33,843 nucleotides of DNA from a virus. This document shows, in pieces, positions 1 to 8,239 of this stretch. Location of the stretch: the IMG/VR virus record IMGVR_UViG_3300033388_003924, positions 1 to 33,843 of that record, one strand, 5' to 3'. The stretch's first letter is position 1; each line of letters starts with the position of its first letter. The position numbers and the translations under genes were made by a program. The notes under the pieces are model-generated. The model searched no databases. It was not told where the DNA came from and saw only the letters and a program-made list of their open reading frames with translations.

Positions 1-384
1 CTTAAATTTTTATTTTCAGAAATAAATATTATGAGAACTATAGGTCAAACTCAATTGGAATCTTATGTGAATGTAGTTTTAAAATTAGAAGGTTTATATG
101 TTGAACCAGATAAAAAAAAAATTCAAAATAGCCTAGGTAAAGAATTTCTTGGTTCTGAACAAGGTTATGCTTTACTTATGAGTTTCTTTAATTGGACAAT
201 AGAACAAATAAATGAACTTCCAATATCTAAATATTTTATTTTTACTAATGAAGCTTTTAATATTACCGCACTTAATTCAGGTGGAAAATATAAGTATGCA
301 AACAGTGAAGATAGAATGATGTATAAACAAATGGTTGCGTTTAATGAAATTCAACAAATGAAAAAGGAAGGAAGATGGCACTAG
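1..384 (+). CDS. Tail assembly chaperone-like protein, 5' partial or frameshift extension
   Basis: The reading frame is open to the left edge of the window. It contains an ATG at 31 (117 residues from there), but no Shine-Dalgarno sequence precedes that ATG, unlike most genes here. The gene ends 10 bases inside the tape measure gene. This position, directly before the tape measure, is where siphophages encode tail assembly chaperones (lambda G/GT type), whose second part is often made by a -1 ribosomal frameshift. A candidate slippery heptamer sits at 4-10. The protein is helical-looking and has no motif I recognise, so the chaperone role rests on position and on the missing ribosome binding site. 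Confidence 0.6.
   Translation, partial: LKFLFSEINIMRTIGQTQLESYVNVVLKLEGLYVEPDKKKIQNSLGKEFLGSEQGYALLMSFFNWTIEQINELPISKYFIFTNEAFNITALNSGGKYKYANSEDRMMYKQMVAFNEIQQMKKEGRWH
4..10 (+). other. Candidate -1 ribosomal slippery site (AAATTTT)
   Basis: The heptamer AAATTTT fits the X XXY YYZ pattern. Frame 2 (codons TTA AAT TTT TAT TTT CAG AAA) is open from the window edge to a TAA at 23-25. A -1 slip on the heptamer would move ribosomes into the frame of the gene ending at 384. Heptamers of this kind occur by chance in AT-rich DNA, and only 25 bases of the upstream frame are visible, so this is tentative. Confidence 0.35.
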
Positions 385-2387
385 GTAATTCAGATAAAAT
401 CGGTGTGGCATATGTTGAACTTAAAGCTGATATGACAAAATTCAATGCTGATTTATTAAAGCTGAAAGCTAATACTGAAAAAGCTACACATAAAGCTTCA
501 AGTGGTTTTAATAAAATGACTGCAAGCATAGGTAGAATGGTAGCTGGTTTAATTGCAGCTAAAGCAGCATGGACTTTTGCAAAGGAAGCAAAGAATGCTG
601 CAAGGGATGCAGAAGAAACCCGGTCAAAGTTTAATACGGTTTTTGAATCAATTCAAAATAAAGCAAATGAAACTGCTGATAATTTAGCAAGGGATTTTGG
701 TTTAGCTGGAACAACTGCAAGAAAACTTCTTGGTGATACTGGTGATCTATTAGTTGGTTTTGGATTTGCTGAAGGTAAGGCACTTGATTTGTCTAAACAA
801 GTAAATACTTTAGCACAAGATTTATCATCCTTTACAAATTTTGCTGGAGGTGCTGAAGGTGCAAACCAAGCTTTAACTAAAGCTATACTTGGTGAAACTG
901 AATCTGTAAAAGCTCTTGGAATTGTCTTAAGACAAAATACACCTGAATTTAAAAAAGCCATGGAACAAACTATGAGAAATCAGAATGTTGATTCTAATCA
1001 GGCTAGAGCTTTAGTATTACTTAAAGAAATGTATAGGCAATCTGGAAAAGCTGTTGGTGATTATGAAAGAACAAAAAACAGTTTAGCTAATGTAGAAAAA
1101 AGACTTGACGAAGAACAAAAACAAACAATGGAAACTTTAGGTAAAGAACTTGTACCATTGTTTAGATTAGTTACAGGTTTAATTTCTGATCTTACTGTTG
1201 AAACTGGAAAGTCAACAACAAGCTTAAGTTTATTTGGTACTGGAGCAAAAGTTATAGGTACTATTATAGCAGGGGTTGTTGGTGGTATTAAAGTTGTTAT
1301 AACTGCTGTTGGTGGTATGACAGCAGCTTTTGTTGGATGGTTTACTAAAGGTTTAGATTTTGGTAGAAAAGTTGCAGCAAGAACTTTAAAAGATATTGAA
1401 ATAATTTCTTTAGAAACTGGAAAGTCAGTAAAAGAATTATGGACTGATTTAACTGATGATACAGCTGCAAAAAAATTAACAAAAACAACAGAAGAAACAA
1501 CTAAGAAAGTAAAGAAAGAATGGGAAGGAACACTTCACACTGTTTTTGATTTGAAAAATGCTATAGCTGCACTTGATGATGAAATTGATAAAACATCTAT
1601 GACAGATATAGAACAATTAAAAAGACTTGCACTTAAGCAAGGTTATTTGGAAGAGCAATTAAGGTTAATAGAATTATTAAGAGAACAACAAAAGAAACCC
1701 TCTTTACCAGAATCTGAAAAAGATACTGAAGAATCAAGAGCTAAAGAAATGGAAGATAATGTTTTACCGATGCTTGAAGATATTGATACTGCCATGATTG
1801 ATTTAAACGATGTAACAAATGTTCTTGGTTCTTCAATGCAATCAGCAGCTTCAAGGTCTTTATCTGGATGGGCTAGACAACTTGAACTAATCAAAGGTGC
1901 AAATACTTTTGCTGGTAAGTTATTAAATAATATTTTACAAATTGCTGCACAAGCTGTTGTACTTAAATTACTAGGAACTTTCGCAACTGGTGGAGCTGGT
2001 GGAGCTGGTTTATTTGGTATGATAAGTAGTTTTTTAAGTCCGGGTAAAGCTCAATTTGGTGGAACTTTTACAGGTGGTAGTAATGGAGCTTTAAAACTTG
2101 CTGGTGGTGGTTCTGGTATTGTACCATCCGGTTTTCCAAATGATACTTTCCCAATGTTAGTTTCTTCAAGAGAAGAATTTGAAGTTAAAACACCCGGACA
2201 AGCAAGAAAATCAGATCAAATGTTTAATGATTTACTTAACTCTTTTAATGGTTTAAGAAAGTCTATACTTAATCAACCAAGAGCAAACATAAATATAAAA
2301 TCTGAATTAGATGGATTAACTTTTACTGAAGAAGTTGTTGAACCTGCACAAGAAATTTTAAACAAGGAGAAAAGTTTTGGCAGCTGA
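375..2387 (+). CDS. Phage tail tape measure protein
   Basis: 670 residues, preceded by AAGGAAGG before the ATG and overlapping the upstream gene by 10 bases. Tape measure proteins set tail length and span the tail tube until DNA injection. The N-terminal 260 residues are charged and helical, with alanine-rich stretches. A hydrophobic glycine/valine-rich segment follows at about residues 288-320, then a charged coiled-coil region (about 380-480) and a glycine-rich C-terminal third (GGAGGAGLFG, GGGSGIVPSGFPND). This layout, the size and the position between chaperone and tail-tip genes are typical. At roughly 1.5 angstrom per residue the length suggests a tail near 100 nm. Confidence 0.9.
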   Translation: MALGNSDKIGVAYVELKADMTKFNADLLKLKANTEKATHKASSGFNKMTASIGRMVAGLIAAKAAWTFAKEAKNAARDAEETRSKFNTVFESIQNKANETADNLARDFGLAGTTARKLLGDTGDLLVGFGFAEGKALDLSKQVNTLAQDLSSFTNFAGGAEGANQALTKAILGETESVKALGIVLRQNTPEFKKAMEQTMRNQNVDSNQARALVLLKEMYRQSGKAVGDYERTKNSLANVEKRLDEEQKQTMETLGKELVPLFRLVTGLISDLTVETGKSTTSLSLFGTGAKVIGTIIAGVVGGIKVVITAVGGMTAAFVGWFTKGLDFGRKVAARTLKDIEIISLETGKSVKELWTDLTDDTAAKKLTKTTEETTKKVKKEWEGTLHTVFDLKNAIAALDDEIDKTSMTDIEQLKRLALKQGYLEEQLRLIELLREQQKKPSLPESEKDTEESRAKEMEDNVLPMLEDIDTAMIDLNDVTNVLGSSMQSAASRSLSGWARQLELIKGANTFAGKLLNNILQIAAQAVVLKLLGTFATGGAGGAGLFGMISSFLSPGKAQFGGTFTGGSNGALKLAGGGSGIVPSGFPNDTFPMLVSSREEFEVKTPGQARKSDQMFNDLLNSFNGLRKSILNQPRANINIKSELDGLTFTEEVVEPAQEILNKEKSFGS

Positions 2388-3807
2388 TATTTTATATACT
2401 GTACTTATAGATGATGTTAATGTTGATGATCATGTTGTATCATCTGGAAGAGTACCACATATTAAAAGGGATAGAATTTTACAACCTTTACCGGGTAGTG
2501 TAAACATGCGGTTAGACAGTACTCAAACAACAGTAACACTTGAAGAAGGTCAAAGTGTAGTAATTAAAGAAGAAGATGTAATAAGGTTTTCTGGATTTAT
2601 AAAAACCCTTGATACGAATTTTGATGCTCTTACATCCGATCTTGAAGTTGTTAGTTCTTTACTTAAACTTAAGGAGGTAAAAGTAACTTATGGTGAATTA
2701 CATGATTTACTTGAACCGGGTGCTTCAAGAAATAAGTATCAACCAAGTGATAATTATGGTTTTCCTAATGTTGCTATTTTATGGTTGATGCAAAAAATGT
2801 TTGATGCTGCTGGTTTAACTTTAGATGTATTAGAAGTTGAAAATTATATTGTTGAAACAGGTGGAATATTTGGTACAGTATTAGAAAAAGATTTGGTACT
2901 TGATGAAAATACTTTGTTTGCTTTGAATCAAAGGGTATGCGGTAATCATGTTTTATTTAGTTCAACACCGGGAACTGGTGATAATGTTTTTCAAAGTAGT
3001 ACAATAGATTGTTTGAATTTCTTTCAAAGGGTTTGTATAGGAAGAAGTTATTATGTACAACCAGATGATACAAAAAATAAGTATAAGCTTTTTCTTAGAG
3101 CTGGTGAATCTTTACCAACTGATAATTATGATGTTGCTGATAATGATAAGTATTCTTATTCAGAACTAGAACCTGAATCTGATAGTTTAGGAGGTAACTA
3201 TTATGAAATAAAATTTGGTTCACCTGCTGTCGGTGGAATAGTTGCAACTGAAAGGGGTTTGTATGCAGGTATAGAATTTGACCCTGCTGATGTTAATACT
3301 GGAGCAAATACAATCACCTCTACAGATCATAGAATAAAAGGTGGTTCAGTTATAAAGTTTACAAGTGATGGAACTTTACCGGGTGGTGTAATAGAAGGTG
3401 ATGAATACTATGTTATAAATGAAACTGATAATAATTTTCAAATAAGTACTGAATCAGGTGGAGTTTTTCACACTATAACTTCACAAGGTACTGGTACACA
3501 TACTTATTATGCAGAATATGAAATTGAAGTGGATGATAGGCAAGGTACTGGTAAATATAAAGTACCTTACTGGAATAATTTAAGGATTTACTATCATGCA
3601 CATGGTACAATTAGTGGAGCAATACAAGCAAACAGAAAATTAAGCACTTCTTTATTTTGGGGTGCTTATTCTAATTACTACCAGATTAAACCAGTACCAA
3701 CACAAAAAATTACAACAAAGGTTTTAGATTTTTCTAAACCAAGAATGTTAAAGCATTACTTAAATATTAAAGCTCAAAATCATTCGATTGAACAAGTAAC
3801 AATTTAA
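2377..3807 (+). CDS. Tail-tip/baseplate protein with inserted beta domain
   Basis: 476 residues. The start is a TTG at 2377, chosen because AAGGAG lies at 2364-2369 and no ATG fits; it overlaps the tape measure gene by 11 bases. Residues 1-100 are beta-rich with a VIRFSGFIKTLD segment of the kind seen in tail hub proteins, where a strand pair is followed by a conserved helix. Around residues 305-385 lies a common phage-tail insertion module (ITSTDHRIKGGSVIKFTSDG, then EGDEYYVINETDNNFQIS), the 'GD.V.FT..G.LP.G......YYVI....N.F..S' pattern. Position after the tape measure supports a distal-tail or hub role, but I cannot assign Dit or Tal. Confidence 0.7.
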   Translation: MAADILYTVLIDDVNVDDHVVSSGRVPHIKRDRILQPLPGSVNMRLDSTQTTVTLEEGQSVVIKEEDVIRFSGFIKTLDTNFDALTSDLEVVSSLLKLKEVKVTYGELHDLLEPGASRNKYQPSDNYGFPNVAILWLMQKMFDAAGLTLDVLEVENYIVETGGIFGTVLEKDLVLDENTLFALNQRVCGNHVLFSSTPGTGDNVFQSSTIDCLNFFQRVCIGRSYYVQPDDTKNKYKLFLRAGESLPTDNYDVADNDKYSYSELEPESDSLGGNYYEIKFGSPAVGGIVATERGLYAGIEFDPADVNTGANTITSTDHRIKGGSVIKFTSDGTLPGGVIEGDEYYVINETDNNFQISTESGGVFHTITSQGTGTHTYYAEYEIEVDDRQGTGKYKVPYWNNLRIYYHAHGTISGAIQANRKLSTSLFWGAYSNYYQIKPVPTQKITTKVLDFSKPRMLKHYLNIKAQNHSIEQVTI

Positions 3808-3818
3808 GGAAAAGTTAG

Positions 3819-4508
3819 ATGGGAATATTTGGAGAAGGAACACCTGCATTATGGGAAGATGGAAAAAATCAAGTTTCAGAAGTAACACAAGTATTATTTA
3901 TTACTAATAATATAATGGAACTAACTTTTTTAAATGCACATGATTATGAACTTGGTATGAGAATAAAATTTGATAATATGTATGCTTTAGTTGATGGTAT
4001 AAACCTTGCACACTATGATGGATGGGCATATATAATTAGTAAAACTTCTTTTACTGTTTCAATAGATGTAAATTGGATTGCCGGTTTTGGGCATTCAGCA
4101 ACACTTATTATAAGTCCAGATGTAACTGGTTACATTGCACTTGATAGAGCAACACTTGAAGACCCGAACTTTATTGTAAAAGATAAAATTGTTCATACAT
4201 CTATAATTAACGGACATAAGAACACTATTAAAAGAGGTAACTATTCTAGTTTTTCACTTAAGTTAAATCTTATGAGATATAATGCACTTAATCAGCAAAA
4301 CTTAATGAGATTACTAACAACTTGGGATGGTGGAAATTTATTATTCTTTCCACATTGGGATGGAGAATATATACAAGATGAAAGTGCTGCTGGTGTTGAA
4401 TTTAATGTAAATGTTATGTTTAAGTATATTGATTCTGCTGATTTTAGGGATATTGGTTTTATAGAATTATATTCACAAGAGTATACAGATATTTCAAAAA
4501 ATATATAG
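3819..4508 (+). CDS. Putative minor tail/baseplate protein
   Basis: 229 residues, with AAGGA before the ATG and 11 bases after the upstream stop. The N-terminal 75 residues (LNAHDYELGMRIKFDN...GWAYIISKTSFTVSID) resemble the small beta module inserted in the preceding protein. The C-terminal 150 residues are beta-rich and aromatic (LRLLTTWDGGNLLFFPHWDG). No enzyme motif is visible. The gene sits in an uninterrupted tail operon, so a structural tail-tip role is inferred from context. Confidence 0.55.
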   Translation: MGIFGEGTPALWEDGKNQVSEVTQVLFITNNIMELTFLNAHDYELGMRIKFDNMYALVDGINLAHYDGWAYIISKTSFTVSIDVNWIAGFGHSATLIISPDVTGYIALDRATLEDPNFIVKDKIVHTSIINGHKNTIKRGNYSSFSLKLNLMRYNALNQQNLMRLLTTWDGGNLLFFPHWDGEYIQDESAAGVEFNVNVMFKYIDSADFRDIGFIELYSQEYTDISKNI

Positions 4509-4517
4509 GTTGATAAA

Positions 4518-5048
4518 ATGGCAACTAATGATGCAACAGTACAAGTTTTAGATTTAAGTATTCATAGAGGTGATAAAGAAACTTTTGTTATTAAATTACT
4601 TGGTATGGATTTAACAGGAAGGAAGGTTTATTTTACCGGGAAGCAAAACAGGAGTTTAGAAAGTCCAAGGTATATTGATAAATCAAGTGATGAAGCAAGT
4701 GAACTTACATCTGTTTTAAATGGTTCTGATACTGATGTTACAATATACTTAAATCCTTCAGATACAGAAGATATACAATTTGAATTGTTACAAATTGATA
4801 TTGAAAGTGTTGATCAATTTGATATTGATAATGTTGAAACTGAAGCAAGTGGTACAATGGGTATTGTGTATGATGTAAGAACAGATTATGATAATTATAA
4901 TCTACCTGATGAACCAGTTACTTTTCAACAAGTTGATGCTTCAAATTTTGAGGTTAATTCTTTAATGCACGTTCAAGAAGTAAGTGGTGTAAGAACAATG
5001 GTTGAAGTAACTATTGATGAACTTAAAAATATTTTAGGGATAACATAA
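4518..5048 (+). CDS. Putative baseplate/fibre protein with Ig-like N-terminal domain
   Basis: 176 residues. The N-terminal 120 residues follow the pattern of BppU-type N-terminal immunoglobulin-like domains of phage baseplates: 'RGD..TF.I...G.DLTGRKVYFT', an acidic middle, 'TIYLNPSDTEDI', then 'MGIVYDVRTD'. The C-terminus (VEVTIDELKNILGIT) closely resembles the end of the next protein (LSVNELKALLGI), which suggests a shared docking tail. The BppU comparison is from pattern memory and not from an alignment. Confidence 0.55.
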   Translation: MATNDATVQVLDLSIHRGDKETFVIKLLGMDLTGRKVYFTGKQNRSLESPRYIDKSSDEASELTSVLNGSDTDVTIYLNPSDTEDIQFELLQIDIESVDQFDIDNVETEASGTMGIVYDVRTDYDNYNLPDEPVTFQQVDASNFEVNSLMHVQEVSGVRTMVEVTIDELKNILGIT

Positions 5049-5049
5049 A

Positions 5050-5619
5050 ATGAGCCATACAGAAGTTAAAAAAAGATATGCTGCACCAAGGTATAAAGCT
5101 TTTTTAGAAAATCTTGGTGGTATAGGAAGTTTTGCAGTAGTAAAAGAAGTTACTGAAGATTTAGGTGCATTAAGTAATAACTTAGTTACAAGTTTTAATG
5201 ATACAAGTTCACCCTTCGATACTTTTCTTACACAAGGTAATGATGTTAATGTTGCTGAAAATGAAACAACAGGTGATGCAGGTTTTGCTGGTGATCAATT
5301 TACAAGTTATGAAGTAGGTGATGTTGTACATATAGAATTTGATTTTAGAATTGAATCAGGTTCTGGTAGTTTATTTTTATATATAAGTGCTGGTGCAGTT
5401 GATACTGAAAAATCTAATATAATAGAAATTACTTCAGATGGACATTATGAAGAAACTTTTATAATTACTGATGCTGGTAGTTGGACTTTAGGTAATGAAA
5501 CCAGTGAAGTTTGGAGGTTTAATATAAGTAACATAACACTTAAAAAATCTGTACTAACAACATACAAAGCTTTTAAATGGTTATCAGTAAATGAACTTAA
5601 GGCACTCTTAGGTATTTAA
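5050..5619 (+). CDS. Putative tail fibre/receptor-binding protein, jelly-roll-like
   Basis: 189 residues, starting one base after the upstream stop. Residues 45-165 alternate polar and hydrophobic residues with aspartates and end in WRFNISNITLKK, which looks like a carbohydrate-binding jelly roll ('Y..GD.V...FD...GSG.L...'). The C-terminal ELKALLGI matches the C-terminus of the neighbouring 176-residue protein. A sugar-binding or adaptor role at the tail tip is inferred from fold pattern and position. I do not recognise a named family. Confidence 0.5.
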   Translation: MSHTEVKKRYAAPRYKAFLENLGGIGSFAVVKEVTEDLGALSNNLVTSFNDTSSPFDTFLTQGNDVNVAENETTGDAGFAGDQFTSYEVGDVVHIEFDFRIESGSGSLFLYISAGAVDTEKSNIIEITSDGHYEETFIITDAGSWTLGNETSEVWRFNISNITLKKSVLTTYKAFKWLSVNELKALLGI

Positions 5620-5643
5620 TTAAATTATAAGGAGAAATATATA

Positions 5644-6054
5644 ATGCAAGGTTATTCAAATTATTATGCAAGTAAAGTTATTGATCATGTTTTTGGGAAT
5701 CAGGTATTAACACCTGAAGTAACTTTGTATTGTGCTTTAGCAAAAGGTGCTGTTCTTGAATCTGATGATGGTTCAACTTTTGATGAAGCAGATTATACAA
5801 GTTATGCAAGAATTGCTTTAACAAATAATAATACAAATTTTCCAAATGGTGTTGCAGGTGCAAAGTCTATTGGTGTTGATGTTACTTTTCCTCAATCAAC
5901 TGGTGGAACAAATACCATACATGAATTTGTAATTCTTGATTCTGCAAGTGGTGGTGAAATTGTTGGTGGTGGAAGTTTAACAATACAGCAAGTTGTTACT
6001 TCAGGTATTCAACCTGTATTTTTAGCGGGTGAAGTTGAACTTACACAAACTTAA
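5644..6054 (+). CDS. Tail fibre-like beta-sandwich protein
   Basis: 136 residues, with AAGGAG 8 bases before the ATG. It fits a small phage tail protein family with the order 'LYCALAKG...YTSYARIALT...F......ITFP.STGGTNTIHEFVILDSASGGEIV.GG.LT....V..G..P.F.AGE.ELT'. Proteins of this pattern sit next to fibre genes in many siphophages and are thought to be beta-sandwich tail components. There is no signal peptide and no catalytic motif. Confidence 0.6.
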   Translation: MQGYSNYYASKVIDHVFGNQVLTPEVTLYCALAKGAVLESDDGSTFDEADYTSYARIALTNNNTNFPNGVAGAKSIGVDVTFPQSTGGTNTIHEFVILDSASGGEIVGGGSLTIQQVVTSGIQPVFLAGEVELTQT

Positions 6055-6072
6055 TATAAGGAGAAACTTAAA

Positions 6073-6372
6073 ATGGCTATAACACCATGGAGGGATTATT
6101 TAGGTGCAACTGTTAGAGATTATTTGGGAGTAGATATACAATTTAAAAAAACCAGCGCCCAAATAAATTCTATTTTTGATCTTGAAGCAACTGTAAAACT
6201 TATAGTACCAATGAGTTGTTCAATTGATATGGGTTTAAGTGTTGCTCCAACAATGACAGTTAAAGTTTTTCCTTCTGCTTCAATAAGAAGTGTATTTAAT
6301 ATAAATGCACAAGCAACAAAAGCTATAACAAAATGGAAATCAATAATGTTTAAGTATATAGGAGATAGATAA
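6073..6372 (+). CDS. Small tail-module protein of unknown function
   Basis: 99 residues, with AAGGAG at a normal distance from the ATG. The start carries a near-repeat (WRDYLGATVRDYLGVDIQFK). The rest consists of alternating hydrophobic/polar strands (ATVKLIVPMSCSIDMGLSVAPTMTVKVFPSASI), so a beta-rich structural protein is likely. It is co-directional and tightly spaced between two fibre genes. I recognise no family. Confidence 0.55.
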   Translation: MAITPWRDYLGATVRDYLGVDIQFKKTSAQINSIFDLEATVKLIVPMSCSIDMGLSVAPTMTVKVFPSASIRSVFNINAQATKAITKWKSIMFKYIGDR

Positions 6373-6374
6373 AA

Positions 6375-8039
6375 ATGAGTAATAGAATTAAAGACTTAAA
6401 TAATAGTATAACCTTTGAATTAACTGATGTACTTGGACTTGATAGAGTTTCACCAGATGAAACTTTTAAAGTTACCGGGCAGGTATTTGCTGATAGAATT
6501 GGTGAGGCTTTTCTTACTTCAGATAAAATGAAACAAATGAATAGGAATATGGCTCAACTAATTGCCGTGGCAGATATTGACGATAATGCACCAGAAAATT
6601 CTGGTAAGTTTTATGATTTATTCCAAGGTGAGAATGAATTTTCACAAGGTATAATAGATGAAGCTTCAACAACTTCTGATGCAGATGTAAGTGCAACTGA
6701 TACTGAAATTGATGTTGTTGATGCTTCAGATTTTGCAATTGGTGAAGAGGTAACAATCCAAGGTGATTATAATGTTCCAGTATATTATGATATTGATAGT
6801 GCATCTTATGATTCTAAATCTTTTGTGACAACTACTCAAGAAGGAAATCCAAGGGGTGTTTCTTTTTCTAGTGATGGTTCAAAAATGTATGTTGTTGGAT
6901 TAGTAGGAGATTCAATATTTCAATATACTTTATTAACTCCTTGGGATGTTAGTACAGCAGAATACGCTGAAAAATTATATGACCCAACAACTCAAACTAC
7001 TGCACCTTTTGGGGCAAAGTTTAATGGTGATGGTACATCTATGTTTATAAATGATTTTTCATCTAGGATTATATATCAATATACTTTATCAACTGCATGG
7101 GATGTTAGCTCGGCAAGCTATGCAACAAAATCATTAAATACATCATCACAAATAACAGAACTTGTAGGATTTTGTTTTAATAGTGATGGTTCAAAAATAT
7201 ATGCTGTTGATGATGCTACAAATGAAATTATTTATCAATATAATTTAAGTACTGAATATGATTTAAGTACTGGAAGTTATGCATCTAAATTTTTTGATAT
7301 AACTTCACAAGAATCTTCACCTCAAGGTATTGCTATGAATGCTGATGGTTCAAAAGTATTTATAATAGGTACAACTGCTAAAACTGTATTTGAATATGAT
7401 TTAAGTACTCCTGATGATATAAGTTCAGCAAGTTATAATAGTATAAGTTATTTAACTACTGGAGAAACTACAAATCCTCAAGATATATTTTTCTCTACAA
7501 TTGGAGATAAATTTTATATTATAGATAGTACACCAGATGAAGTTTTTCAATATTCATCTTTAGGTGGAACACCTTCTGGAACAATTAGAATTGAAAGAAA
7601 AGTTATAAGTAATATTGTAAGTAATACTTTAACAATTCCAGCACTAACAAATAATTATGCAAGTGGTGCTGAAGTTTATAGGAGTTTATATACAATAACA
7701 GCAGAAGAATTATTATTTCCCGGCTCAACACTTACTGAAGTTGACATAAGATATAATATAATCCCTGTATCAGAAGCAAGACAAGTTTTAGCATGGGTTC
7801 AAAAGAATATTATTTCCGGGTATTCAATCACTGGATATATTTCAATCGTAGATACATCCGACCCTGAATCTTATGTTGTAATGACAAAAAGTACAATAGC
7901 TTTAACAGTAGGTGAAGAAGATGAATTTGAATATTTTGGAACAACAGCAGAAGAAAAAATTACCTTAAAATTAAAACTAATTAGGAATTCAACTTCAGAT
8001 GTAATAAAAATTACTAAAATTCTAGGAGCAATAGACTAA
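6375..8039 (+). CDS. Tail fibre protein with five-blade beta-propeller
   Basis: 554 residues. Residues 1-95 are a fibre-like N-terminus. Residues 138-397 hold five repeats of about 52 residues, each with a blade pattern 'SPQGI.F..DGSKMYV......IFQYTLST.WDVSTASY'; the DGSK-type turn recurs near 167, 219, 271, 324 and 376. The propeller lies between two halves of another module: AIGEEVTIQGDYN (121-133) before and RKVISNIVSNTLTIPALTNN, ASGAEVYRS after (408-437). The C-terminal 100 residues are beta-rich. Propellers of this type occur in tail proteins of environmental phages; receptor binding is the likely role. Confidence 0.7.
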   Translation: MSNRIKDLNNSITFELTDVLGLDRVSPDETFKVTGQVFADRIGEAFLTSDKMKQMNRNMAQLIAVADIDDNAPENSGKFYDLFQGENEFSQGIIDEASTTSDADVSATDTEIDVVDASDFAIGEEVTIQGDYNVPVYYDIDSASYDSKSFVTTTQEGNPRGVSFSSDGSKMYVVGLVGDSIFQYTLLTPWDVSTAEYAEKLYDPTTQTTAPFGAKFNGDGTSMFINDFSSRIIYQYTLSTAWDVSSASYATKSLNTSSQITELVGFCFNSDGSKIYAVDDATNEIIYQYNLSTEYDLSTGSYASKFFDITSQESSPQGIAMNADGSKVFIIGTTAKTVFEYDLSTPDDISSASYNSISYLTTGETTNPQDIFFSTIGDKFYIIDSTPDEVFQYSSLGGTPSGTIRIERKVISNIVSNTLTIPALTNNYASGAEVYRSLYTITAEELLFPGSTLTEVDIRYNIIPVSEARQVLAWVQKNIISGYSITGYISIVDTSDPESYVVMTKSTIALTVGEEDEFEYFGTTAEEKITLKLKLIRNSTSDVIKITKILGAID

Positions 8040-8218
8040 TGAAAAAAAGAAATAGAAGAACAGGTGTACTAATAAACTTAAGTTCAGTTGATAATTGGAA
8101 AGAAAAATTCATAAAAGATAACGGTTCAATAGAAGATCAATTTATTGAACAAGCAGAAACACCTATTGTTTATAAAAATAAAATAAAAGATTGGATAAAA
8201 GATAATCCAAAACCTTAA
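8039..8218 (+). CDS. Small basic protein of unknown function (59 aa)
   Basis: The ATG overlaps the stop codon of the fibre gene (TAATG), and AGGAG lies 10 bases upstream, so translation is probably coupled. The product starts MKKRNRRTGVLINLSSVDNW and ends IKDWIKDNPKP; it is basic at the N-terminus and amphipathic afterwards. It fills the gap between the fibre gene and the secreted protein gene. The close packing and ribosome binding site make it credible. No family is recognised; a fibre-assembly accessory role is only a guess. Confidence 0.6.
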   Translation: MKKRNRRTGVLINLSSVDNWKEKFIKDNGSIEDQFIEQAETPIVYKNKIKDWIKDNPKP

Positions 8219-8239
8219 GTACAAAAAGAAGGTGGTGAA

